Shown one piece after another: positions 49,197 to 57,061 of a stretch of 64,000 nt of DNA. Position 1 is the stretch's first letter. The number at the start of each line of letters is the position of its first letter. The DNA comes from Natronosporangium hydrolyticum (GTDB lineage Bacteria > Actinomycetota > Actinomycetes > Mycobacteriales > Micromonosporaceae). A program made the translations under genes and the position numbers. Below the pieces are notes generated by a model. The model did not search any database. It was not told the origin of the DNA and was given only the letters and a program-made list of their open reading frames with translations. The DNA lies in assembly GCF_016925615.1 (NCBI RefSeq), contig NZ_CP070499.1:2170001-2234000 (forward strand), written 5' to 3'.

Positions 49197-51899
49197 CTAC
49201 CGGCCCGACCGAAGCAGGTCCGCCAGGGCAGCCGAAGCCGCCGGGTGGGCCGCCAGCAGCGTCGCCACCGGCTCGGTGGCTACCGACGGCGGCTCGGCCG
49301 CCGCGGCGGCGTCGGCCGGCTCGGTCGCTGCCGGCGCCGACCAGGGCGGCTGCCAGGCGTCCAGCTCCGGCAGGGTGGGCGGGAAGACCCGGCCGGCCTG
49401 GCGCACCAGGCCCGGCACCAGCTCGGCCGCCTCCGCCCGTAAGGTCCGGATCAGGGCGGGCAGCCACGGCAGCAGCACCGGGTCGGGGAGCCGGCCGAAC
49501 GCCTTCGAGATCACCTCGACCACGAACGGCGCCAGCTCCGGAGCCGGCTCCAACGCCTGGACCAGGCCGCTGATGTACGCCGGCACCGCCGGCACGGTCA
49601 GCGGGCTGGCCAGCAGGGAGTCGCACCAGTCCCGTAGCTCGACCAGCGGCCACATGCCTAGGTGGACCTGGGCCCCCCACCACAGCGCGATCCGTGCCGG
49701 GGCCTGCGGCGCCGCCTGCCGCACCGCGAGCTCCAGCTGGGTGCGGTCGCACCCCACCGAGAGCGCCACATCCTCCAGTGTGCACAGGAATCCCAGCATC
49801 GCGGCGACCTGCCGCAGGCTGGTCGAGTCGTCGGCGAACGCGGTGGGCAGCAGCGTGCAGTAGTGGGCGTAACCGGTCTTGATGAACGTCTCACACCAGC
49901 TCGGTAGCGTCGGCTCGTGGGCCCGGTAGTACGCCAGCAGCGCCCGGATCTGGGCCAGCACCTGCGGAGCGTCGGCCACGGTGCGCTCTGCGGCGAGCAA
50001 CTCCACCGCTCGGGCTCCCAGCTCGTCGGCGAACCGGGGGCTGTCCAGCAGCCGGATGGCGTCGATGACGGCGGTCAACGCCTGGGCGGCGGTTGCGGCT
50101 GGTTCCCAGGCCGCCTTCCGCAGCCGCTGCTCCAGCACCTGCTCCACCGTGACGCCCTGGTGGCCCAGCTCGATCAGGGCCCGTTGCTGCTTACCCAGGG
50201 CCAGATCCCAACTCTCCTGGATGGAGTGCTGACCTAACCCTCGGTCGCCCATCACCGGCCGCACCGTCCCGGTCGGCAGCAGATGATGCAGCCGCCACAG
50301 CAGGTCCGAGCAGGCACGCAGGTCGGGCTGGGCAGACAGGTCGAGCAGGGCCCGTTGGACTGTCCGTCTCGTCAGCTCCAACCCCAACGGTGCGAGCCGG
50401 TCGTGGACGTCCCGGGCCAGCGGCGGCAGCGCGTCGTAGCCGACCGTGCCGATCCGGTCGCCGCCGAGCAGGATCTCGCACAGCCGGGCGACGTCGCGCC
50501 GGCCGGGCACCGCATCCTTCTCGATACAGGTGACCGCCGCGTCCTGGAAGTCGTACGGCGTGGGCCGGGCCCGGTTGCGCAGGCCGGCCAGCAGAATCGA
50601 GGTTTCGAAGACCGCGATCGCGTCGGCAGTGCTGGCGAGATAACCATTGCGGCGGGCCAGTCGGACGATCTCCACACACCACTGCCGCAGCTCCGCCTCG
50701 TCGAGCGGGTCGAGCTCCGGCGGGGCCGCGAGGAAGTCGGAGAGCCGGTCGGCCGCCGGCGTGTCCGCCGGGTCGGTCGGGGCGACCGGCCGCCGCCGGC
50801 CGCCCTTGGCTGCCTTCTTGGCCAGCCGGAACGGGGCGAGCCGGCTACGGTCGAGCTCTTTGCGCCAGTTCGCCGCCGCGATCGAGACCGACCCGCCGGC
50901 GAGGCCGAACTGGGCCTCGATCGCCGAGTGGCTGGAGGGGATCAGACCGTAGCGCCAGCCGGTCCCGGTCGACGGTGTGATCTCGAAGTCGTCGGCGGCG
51001 GCCACTCCGAACCCGGTGACCGGGCTGACCGCGTGGAACGCCCCGCAGACGTAGAGGCACTCCGACCGGTCCACCCCCGACTCGGCGAGATGGTGGCGGA
51101 TCCGGGTCCACATGAACCGCTCCCGGTCCTCGTCGCGGGCCAACCGGTCGGGTCGCTCCGGGGCCAGTCGCCGGAACAGGCTACCGACCAGCAGCATCAC
51201 CTGCCGGTAAGTGGCGTAGTCGGCCCCGGCCAGCGGCTGCTCGACGTACTGGTCCCACCACTCTGACCAGTGTCGCACCCTGCCGTGGTGCAGCAGATGG
51301 GCCTCCAGATCGGCGAACCGGGGGCGAAGTTCGCCGATCTCCACCCCGACCGCGTCGCCGTGCAGGCCAGTCCCGGGCGAAGTGGCGGCGGCCGGGTCAG
51401 GGTCGGTCTCCGGGTCGTGCTCCGGCGGGGCCCATTGGAAGATGTGGTCGGCCGATCGGTCCACCGGCACCACCGTAACGCCGGGGGTGGTCATCGCGTA
51501 CGCGATGGCTTGGTACTCCGCCGACGCCTCGGTGATCGGGGCGACGACGCTCAGCGGTCCCCACCGGGCCGGAAAGTCGACCAGCTCGGAGGCGAACGCC
51601 TGCAGCGCCACCGGCAGCTCGCAGTTGGCTAGCTCGGGCAGCAGCGGGCCCAGGTCTTCGCACAGCTCAAGGTAGATCACCTTCGGGGGCCGCTGCCGGA
51701 GCCGGCGTACCATCGCCAGGCCGGAGGCGGGGGAGTGGTGGCAGACCGGGAGGATCTCCAACGGTTCGGTGAGCGCCCGGTCGACGTCGTCGACCATTCC
51801 GGCCAGGATGCTGGCGAGTCCGTTCGAGCCGTCGGTGAACGCGGTGGCCGCCTCGGTCAGTTGGGTCCGCAGGGCGGCGAACCGGTCGGGCAGGCTCAT
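49197..51899 (-). CDS. DUF5682 family protein
   Basis: A 900-residue cytoplasmic protein, last gene of a five-gene operon. The N-terminal part (about 30-330) has PVCHHSPASG (about 51-60), VIYLELCEDLGPLL and CLYVCGAFHAVSP. These spaced His/Glu motifs recall the EreA/ChaN/TraB hydrolase fold (inference). The remainder is alpha-helical, repeat-like, without a recognised motif, and ends in an Ala/Glu-rich tail. DUF5682 proteins are regularly encoded with a MoxR ATPase and a VWA protein, as here. ATG 51899 overlaps the ATPase stop as ATGA. Confidence 0.8.
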   Translation of the reverse strand: MSLPDRFAALRTQLTEAATAFTDGSNGLASILAGMVDDVDRALTEPLEILPVCHHSPASGLAMVRRLRQRPPKVIYLELCEDLGPLLPELANCELPVALQAFASELVDFPARWGPLSVVAPITEASAEYQAIAYAMTTPGVTVVPVDRSADHIFQWAPPEHDPETDPDPAAATSPGTGLHGDAVGVEIGELRPRFADLEAHLLHHGRVRHWSEWWDQYVEQPLAGADYATYRQVMLLVGSLFRRLAPERPDRLARDEDRERFMWTRIRHHLAESGVDRSECLYVCGAFHAVSPVTGFGVAAADDFEITPSTGTGWRYGLIPSSHSAIEAQFGLAGGSVSIAAANWRKELDRSRLAPFRLAKKAAKGGRRRPVAPTDPADTPAADRLSDFLAAPPELDPLDEAELRQWCVEIVRLARRNGYLASTADAIAVFETSILLAGLRNRARPTPYDFQDAAVTCIEKDAVPGRRDVARLCEILLGGDRIGTVGYDALPPLARDVHDRLAPLGLELTRRTVQRALLDLSAQPDLRACSDLLWRLHHLLPTGTVRPVMGDRGLGQHSIQESWDLALGKQQRALIELGHQGVTVEQVLEQRLRKAAWEPAATAAQALTAVIDAIRLLDSPRFADELGARAVELLAAERTVADAPQVLAQIRALLAYYRAHEPTLPSWCETFIKTGYAHYCTLLPTAFADDSTSLRQVAAMLGFLCTLEDVALSVGCDRTQLELAVRQAAPQAPARIALWWGAQVHLGMWPLVELRDWCDSLLASPLTVPAVPAYISGLVQALEPAPELAPFVVEVISKAFGRLPDPVLLPWLPALIRTLRAEAAELVPGLVRQAGRVFPPTLPELDAWQPPWSAPAATEPADAAAAAEPPSVATEPVATLLAAHPAASAALADLLRSGR

Positions 51900-53014
51900 G
51901 ACAGGGTGGCGATGGCGTCGCGGCCACCGGCGAGGAAGGCCGGCCACGGTTCGCCATCGGCTCGGCTGCGCGGCTCCACCACCCCGTGCCAGTATTTGTT
52001 GAGGATCGCCAGATCTTCTGGGGTACGCCGGGCCAGCGTCCCGACCAGCGAGGCGGCGAGCGTCTCGGCCCGCAGCGTGCGGTCGCCGAAGAAGTGGCTG
52101 TGCAGGATCGCGTCCTCCAGCACCCCGATCTGCTCAGCGGTCGAGAGCGCCGATTCGAGCTTCTCTTCGTCGCTGTTGGCCGCCTCGGCCGCCGCCCGCA
52201 GGTCGGCGAAGCTCTGCAGCAGGATGTCCAGCAGGGTTGGGGGCACCTCCAGCTCGATCCGGTGTCGCCGGAGCAGCTCGGTGGTGCGGAACCGGACGAT
52301 CTCGGTTTCGCTGCGTTTGTTGGTCACTACCGGGATCCGGACGAAGTTGAACCGTCGCTTCAGCGCCGAGGAGAGTTCGTTGACGCCGCGGTCGCGGCTG
52401 TTGGCGGTGGCGATGATGGAGAACCCTGGCTGGGCGAAGACCACGTTGTCGGTGTCCAGCTCCGGGATGGTCACGTACTTTTCGGAGAGGATCGAGATCA
52501 GCGCGTCCTGCACGTCGCTGGTGGCCCGGGTGAGCTCCTCGAACCGGCCGATCGTCCCCTCGGCCATCGCGGTCATGATCGGCGACGGGATCATCGACTC
52601 CCGCGACTGCCCCTTGGCGATCACCATGGCGATGTTCCAGGAGTACGTCAGATGGTCCTCTGTGGTGCCGGCGGTGCCCTGGACCACCTGGGTGGAGTCC
52701 CGGCAGATGGCGGCGGCGAGCAGCTCGGCGAGCCAGCTCTTGCCGGTGCCGGGGTCGCCGATCAGCAGCAGACCCCGGTCGGAGGCGAGGGTGACGATGC
52801 TGCGCTCGACGAAGCTGCGGTCGCCGAACCACTTCTGTGCCACCGGCCGGTCCAGGCCGTCGGACTTGTCGGCGCCGAGGATGAAGATGCGCACCAGCTG
52901 CGGGCTGAGCCGCCACGAGAACGGTTTGGGCCCCCGGTCGAGACTTTCCAGGTAGTCCAGCTCGTCGGCGTAGGTGGCCTCGGCCGGGGCGCGCAGCGGC
53001 TGCTGATCGGTCAT
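51896..53014 (-). CDS. MoxR-type AAA+ ATPase
   Basis: A 372-residue AAA+ ATPase. Walker A is LLIGDPGTGKSWLAEL (about 101-116), the MoxR-like segment TIGRFEELTRATSDVQDALI (about 165-184) holds the Walker B area, and FSIIATANSRDRGVNELSSA gives sensor 1 with ALKRRFNFVRIP as the arginine-finger region. MoxR ATPases work with VWA proteins as chaperones or metal-insertion and remodelling machines. The neighbouring genes supply the VWA partner and DUF5682. ATG 53014 follows AGGAG at a 10-nt distance. Confidence 0.9.
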   Translation of the reverse strand: MTDQQPLRAPAEATYADELDYLESLDRGPKPFSWRLSPQLVRIFILGADKSDGLDRPVAQKWFGDRSFVERSIVTLASDRGLLLIGDPGTGKSWLAELLAAAICRDSTQVVQGTAGTTEDHLTYSWNIAMVIAKGQSRESMIPSPIMTAMAEGTIGRFEELTRATSDVQDALISILSEKYVTIPELDTDNVVFAQPGFSIIATANSRDRGVNELSSALKRRFNFVRIPVVTNKRSETEIVRFRTTELLRRHRIELEVPPTLLDILLQSFADLRAAAEAANSDEEKLESALSTAEQIGVLEDAILHSHFFGDRTLRAETLAASLVGTLARRTPEDLAILNKYWHGVVEPRSRADGEPWPAFLAGGRDAIATLS

Positions 53015-53027
53015 CAGGTGGGGTCTC

Positions 53028-54431
53028 CTAGCTGAGAAAACTCTTGAGTTCGGACACGAGCTTGCGGATGTGGCCCGACAGCACCGGGGTGCCCAGCTCC
53101 TTGAGGCGCTGCGCGAACCACGGGTGGGTGTGGCCTCGGCCACTGCTGGTCACCGACCCGACCGGGATCAGTTTCACCCCGGAGCGGTGCAGGGCGGTCA
53201 GGCCGTCGAGCACCGCTTGCATGTGCCACTCGCAGAGATCCGAGATCCACACCACCGCGGTCTGCCGCGGGTCGGCGACCTTCGGCCGGAGCTCCTCGAG
53301 CGCCACCCGGCCGTCGGTGCCGCCGCCGAGCTGGGTGCGTAGCAGCGTCTCGAACGGGTCGTGGACCCATGGGGTCAGGTCCAGCGCCTGGGTGTCGTAG
53401 GCGATCAGGTGGACATCGGCGTTGGGCAGGCCGGCGAAGATGGAGGCGAGGATGGTGCAGTTGACCATCGAGTCGACCATCGACCCGGACTGGTCCACCA
53501 CCACGATCAGCCGGGCCGGGGTGGTGCGCCGCGCGGTCCGCCGGAAGTAGAGGCGGTCCACATAGAGCAGCTGGTCGGCCGGGCTCCAGTTCGGCAGGTT
53601 CCGCCACACCGTCCGTTGCAGGTCGAGGTTGCGGAAGACCCGCTTGGGCGGGACCGACCGGTCGATCTCGCCGACGCTCGCCTTCGCTACCTGAGTACGC
53701 AGGACTTGGGCGACCTCGTCAATGAAGCGTCGGATCAGGGCCTTGGCGTTGGCCAACGCCACCCCGGAGAGGTGGGATTTGTCCCGCAGCAGCTGCTCGA
53801 TCAGCGACATGCTCGGCGTCAGCTGCGCCGCCAGGGCCGGGTCGGCCAGCACCTCCCGCAGCCGCATCCGGCGCACCAGGTCGCCCTCCAGGTCGGCGAG
53901 GGTGGTGCCCAGCTCCCGGTGGTCCGGGTGGTGGCGAAGCTGGCCCGGCTCCACGCCGAGCGAGCGTTCGAACCAGCCGGCGTCGGCCTGCCAGCGGGCC
54001 AACCCGGCCGCGGTCACCTCGCTGGAACCGGTGCCGAACACATTGAGCAGCAGCTTGCCGGCCAGGGCTGCCCGGCGAACCTCGCCGCTGGTGATTGGCT
54101 GGTCGGTCGCCGCCTGCTCGTTAGCAGTTGGTCCGGCATTGGCTTGCCCGGTATTGGCTTGCTCGGCAGTGGCTGGTTGGCCGCCGGCCAGCAGCCCGGT
54201 GAGCTCCTCGGCGAGGGCGGGGTGGCGCTGCACCAGCGTGTCTACGGTCACCGCCGGGTCGAGCACGGTGCTCGGCAGGCCGATGTCTTCGGCGATCGAC
54301 ACGCTGACCGACTCCAGGCCCGGCTGCTCGGCGGGGTCGAAGAGCCGGGCCAGCAGCCGCCAGTAGAGCAGCTGCCGCCGCTGGGTGTGTCGCACCGGGT
54401 CGTCGTGGTGGTCGGGTTCGTGGTCTGTCAT
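53028..54431 (-). CDS. VWA domain protein (MoxR partner)
   Basis: A 467-residue protein. The helical N-terminal region (1-280) includes a low-complexity stretch rich in Gln/Ala/Thr/Asn (TAEQANTGQANAGPTANEQ). The C-terminal von Willebrand A domain (about 285-460) has the MIDAS motif DQSGSM with the later Thr of GGGTDG and Asp of WISDLCEW. These bind a metal and mediate protein contact. ATG 54431 overlaps the preceding stop as ATGA. It should be the adaptor or substrate-recognition part of the MoxR complex. Confidence 0.88.
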   Translation of the reverse strand: MTDHEPDHHDDPVRHTQRRQLLYWRLLARLFDPAEQPGLESVSVSIAEDIGLPSTVLDPAVTVDTLVQRHPALAEELTGLLAGGQPATAEQANTGQANAGPTANEQAATDQPITSGEVRRAALAGKLLLNVFGTGSSEVTAAGLARWQADAGWFERSLGVEPGQLRHHPDHRELGTTLADLEGDLVRRMRLREVLADPALAAQLTPSMSLIEQLLRDKSHLSGVALANAKALIRRFIDEVAQVLRTQVAKASVGEIDRSVPPKRVFRNLDLQRTVWRNLPNWSPADQLLYVDRLYFRRTARRTTPARLIVVVDQSGSMVDSMVNCTILASIFAGLPNADVHLIAYDTQALDLTPWVHDPFETLLRTQLGGGTDGRVALEELRPKVADPRQTAVVWISDLCEWHMQAVLDGLTALHRSGVKLIPVGSVTSSGRGHTHPWFAQRLKELGTPVLSGHIRKLVSELKSFLS

Positions 54432-55852
54432 TTTCGTAGCAACCGTCCTGCCCGTTCCCGGAGCACGGCGACCGGGTCGCCGGCCTTGGCTGCGGCCTTG
54501 AATATCTTGGGGTCGGTGGGCCCTTGGGCCCAGTCCGCGGTAGCGACCACCGCCGGCTTCTTTTTGACCGTGGTCTGAACCGCCATCGGCCGCAGCGCCC
54601 AGCGGCCGTCGTCCCAGCCGAGCAGCCCCAGCATGGCGCAGGCGCCGGCCACCAGGGTCGGCGTGAGCGGGCCGCAGCGGGGCAGCGACGCCAGATCCAC
54701 CGGTAGCGGGTGGTCCCCGACCCGCCACAGCAGCTCCTCCCCGGCAGGTGAGGGCTTCGTGGGCTCACCCTCGACCAGCACCGGCACCGCGATGCCGGCC
54801 GGGTGTCGCTGCCATGGTGGGCTGGCGGCGGCCACCGCCTCCGACAGTCGCAGCCGGGCGGCGGTGAATGGATCTACCGGGTCGGCCAGCCGGGCCTGCT
54901 CGTCGTGCCAGCGCAGGTCGCCGCTGGCGTGCAGCGGAGCGTCGGTCACCGACAGGGCACGACGCTCGGCCAGGGCACGCAGCAGCGTGGGGTGCGTGTC
55001 GAGCAGGCCCCACACCGCCGGGCCGACGATAGTGTCCACTTTGGCGGCGTTGACCGAGGTTCGCACTAGCCGCGGGCTCGGCTCGCCGGAGACGTCGAGC
55101 AGCGCGTGGACCTGCACTGCGACCACGGTGCCGTGCTCGTGGACGACCGCTCCCAGCGGCTGCAGCGTGCCGGTGACCGGGGTAGGCGGCGCCGCGTCGG
55201 CGTCGGCCCAGGCTCCCGGCTGCGACAACAGCACCGCCCGGGTCCACAGGTCGGCCCACCGGCGCACCGGCAGTGGGTCACCCGGCCCGGCTGGGCAGAC
55301 CGCCTGCAGCTCTGCGGCGAACCCGTCGAGCAACACCGCCAGCCGGCGCCGGGTCGGCTCGGCCCACAGCGCCTGTCGGGTCTGGTCGGCGGCGGTGACC
55401 AGCGCCGGCTCCACCCCGCGCCATCCGGCGACCGCCAGGTCCCGCAGCCACGCCCGGCACCCGGCCAGCCCGGGCGGGTCCGTCTGCCCGGCCGCGCCCG
55501 CCGGGGCGGTGGCCGGCCACTGCTCCCGGGGCCGGCCCAACCCGGTGTCGACCCGGTCGAGCAGTGCGTCGTGGATTGCACCCCAGAGGCCGGCCCGGCC
55601 GGCCGCCAGGGCCGCCAGCGCGGCGTCGGTGACGGACCCGGCGGCAAGCTGCGTCACCCCCTGGCCCAGCGGGTCGGCCAACGGAGTGTCGGTATGGGCC
55701 TGGGCCAGGGCGGTAAGCGCCGCCGGCCCGCCACCACCGCGCCGGCCGACCCCACCCACCAGCAGCTCGTCCAGCCCGGTGACCAGCTCCAGGGCGCTGG
55801 TCACGGTCGGATCGTCCGCGGTGGCCAGCGCCGCCCACTGGTGGGCCAGCAT
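54428..55852 (-). CDS. uncharacterised protein, probably DUF5691
   Basis: A 474-residue Ala-rich, mostly helical protein without catalytic motifs that I can recognise. Its place between a SWIM zinc-finger gene and MoxR/VWA genes is the position in which DUF5691 proteins occur, and its size fits; the assignment rests mainly on context. Blocks such as LWGAIHDALLDRVDTGLG, VVAVQVHALLDVSGEPSPRL and the C-terminal FKAAAKAGDPVAVLRERAGR look conserved-domain-like. ATG 55852 overlaps the SWIM gene stop by one base (TGATG). Confidence 0.65.
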   Translation of the reverse strand: MLAHQWAALATADDPTVTSALELVTGLDELLVGGVGRRGGGGPAALTALAQAHTDTPLADPLGQGVTQLAAGSVTDAALAALAAGRAGLWGAIHDALLDRVDTGLGRPREQWPATAPAGAAGQTDPPGLAGCRAWLRDLAVAGWRGVEPALVTAADQTRQALWAEPTRRRLAVLLDGFAAELQAVCPAGPGDPLPVRRWADLWTRAVLLSQPGAWADADAAPPTPVTGTLQPLGAVVHEHGTVVAVQVHALLDVSGEPSPRLVRTSVNAAKVDTIVGPAVWGLLDTHPTLLRALAERRALSVTDAPLHASGDLRWHDEQARLADPVDPFTAARLRLSEAVAAASPPWQRHPAGIAVPVLVEGEPTKPSPAGEELLWRVGDHPLPVDLASLPRCGPLTPTLVAGACAMLGLLGWDDGRWALRPMAVQTTVKKKPAVVATADWAQGPTDPKIFKAAAKAGDPVAVLRERAGRLLRK

Positions 55853-56346
55853 CACCGCACCGCCCCGGTCGCGGGGAACCAGGCCAGCTCGGGCAGCGGC
55901 GCTGCGTCGCCGGGCAGCTCCAGATAGGCGAGATGGTGCAGGAACCGGCTGAACACCGCCGCGGCGGGGGATTCTTCCCGCTCGCCGGCCAACTGCCACA
56001 TGAGGTTTCGGTGCGGGTCGCCGTCGGTGACCCGTAGGTAACGCGCCACCCGGTCGAACCCGTACTGTCGGACCGCCTCGTCGGCCAGCGACTCCAGGTG
56101 CCGGCAGGCATCGTCCGCGGCGCCACCACAAGGTCGATTGTGGTTTGTCCGGCAGGAGAAGTTGTGGCTGCCGGCGGCGACCGTGGAGACGTAGACCCGG
56201 GCGAGGTCGGAGCCGCTGGAGACCACTCCCTGCAACCGGCCCTCGGCGAGCTCCACGAATGGGACCTTCGCCAGTTTGCGGGGGTGGACCGGCGGCAGCA
56301 CTTGGACGATGCTGCGGCGGCGTTGGTCGCCGGCGTCAGCGGTCAC
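55852..56346 (-). CDS. SWIM zinc-finger protein
   Basis: A 164-residue protein, first gene of the SWIM/DUF5691/VWA/MoxR/DUF5682 operon. The zinc-binding segment is FSCRTNHNRPCGGAADDACR followed by HL (about 63-85), a variant of the SWIM pattern C-x-C-xn-C-x-H, preceded by the usual beta strands ARVYVSTVAAGSHN. SWIM domains bind DNA or proteins. GTG 56346 is chosen because GAGAGG lies 8 nt upstream; GTG 56355 would touch that site. The 123-nt gap to the divergent acetyltransferase should hold the operon promoter. Confidence 0.78.
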   Translation of the reverse strand: MTADAGDQRRRSIVQVLPPVHPRKLAKVPFVELAEGRLQGVVSSGSDLARVYVSTVAAGSHNFSCRTNHNRPCGGAADDACRHLESLADEAVRQYGFDRVARYLRVTDGDPHRNLMWQLAGEREESPAAAVFSRFLHHLAYLELPGDAAPLPELAWFPATGAVR

Positions 56347-56469
56347 GCGGCTCACCTCTCGGACGGGTCGAGGGCACGGTTGAGCACCGGCGCCTGTGGA
56401 TGATCAGGACCGGGTATTTCTATCGCACCGGTCGGACATTGCGGTACGGCGGTGGGGGAGGATGCGGGA

Positions 56470-56997
56470 ATGCAGATCCGCACCGCCCGGCCCGCGGACC
56501 TCCCGGTGCTGCGGGAGATCGAACGGGCAGCCGGGGAGTCGTTCCGGGCCATCGGCATGGCGGCGATCGCCGACGACGAGCCGCTGTCGGTCGAGGAGTT
56601 GGGGCGCTACCAACGCGCCGGCCGCGCGTGGGTAGCAGCGGCCGACGCGGCGCCGGTGGCCTATCTGATCGCCGAGCCGCTCGACGGCTGCCTGCACATC
56701 GAGCAGGTGTCGGTCCACCCCGAGCAGGCTCGGCAAGGGGTCGGTCGGCTGCTGCTGGCGCGGGCGACTGAGCACGCCCGGGCGGCGGGCCTGCCCGCGC
56801 TGACCTTGACCACCTTCGCCGAGGTGCCGTGGAACGGACCGTACTACCGGCGTTGCGGCTTCCGAGAGGTGCCCGTCGAGGAGCTGACCCCGGGCCTGCG
56901 GGAGGTGCGTCGCCGCGAGGCGGCGCATGGTCTGGACCGGTGGCCGCGGGTGGTGATGCGCGTGACGTGCGGTGAGGCACCGAGGGGTGCCACTTGA
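56470..56997 (+). CDS. GNAT family N-acetyltransferase
   Basis: A 175-residue acetyltransferase with the GNAT fold. MQIRTARPADLPVLREIERA begins the first strand/helix. The acetyl-CoA pyrophosphate loop is QVSVHPEQARQGVGRLLLAR (motif A, Q/R-x2-G-x-G/A), and the C-terminal GPYYRRCGFREVP forms motif B. Substrate unknown. ATG 56470 follows GGGGGAGG with 8-nt spacing. Divergent from the SWIM operon; 64 nt before the histidine kinase gene. Confidence 0.85.
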   Translation: MQIRTARPADLPVLREIERAAGESFRAIGMAAIADDEPLSVEELGRYQRAGRAWVAAADAAPVAYLIAEPLDGCLHIEQVSVHPEQARQGVGRLLLARATEHARAAGLPALTLTTFAEVPWNGPYYRRCGFREVPVEELTPGLREVRRREAAHGLDRWPRVVMRVTCGEAPRGAT

Positions 56998-57061
56998 CCG
57001 CACCACCCGACCACCAAGGTCACTAGTCTGAAATACCCGAAAATTCGGTTAAGCTGGATTC

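Noticed and set aside
54428-56131. A longer form of the DUF5691-like gene starting at 56131
   Set aside because: The added 93 codons overlap the SWIM gene completely in another frame; the TGATG junction at 55852 is the natural start.
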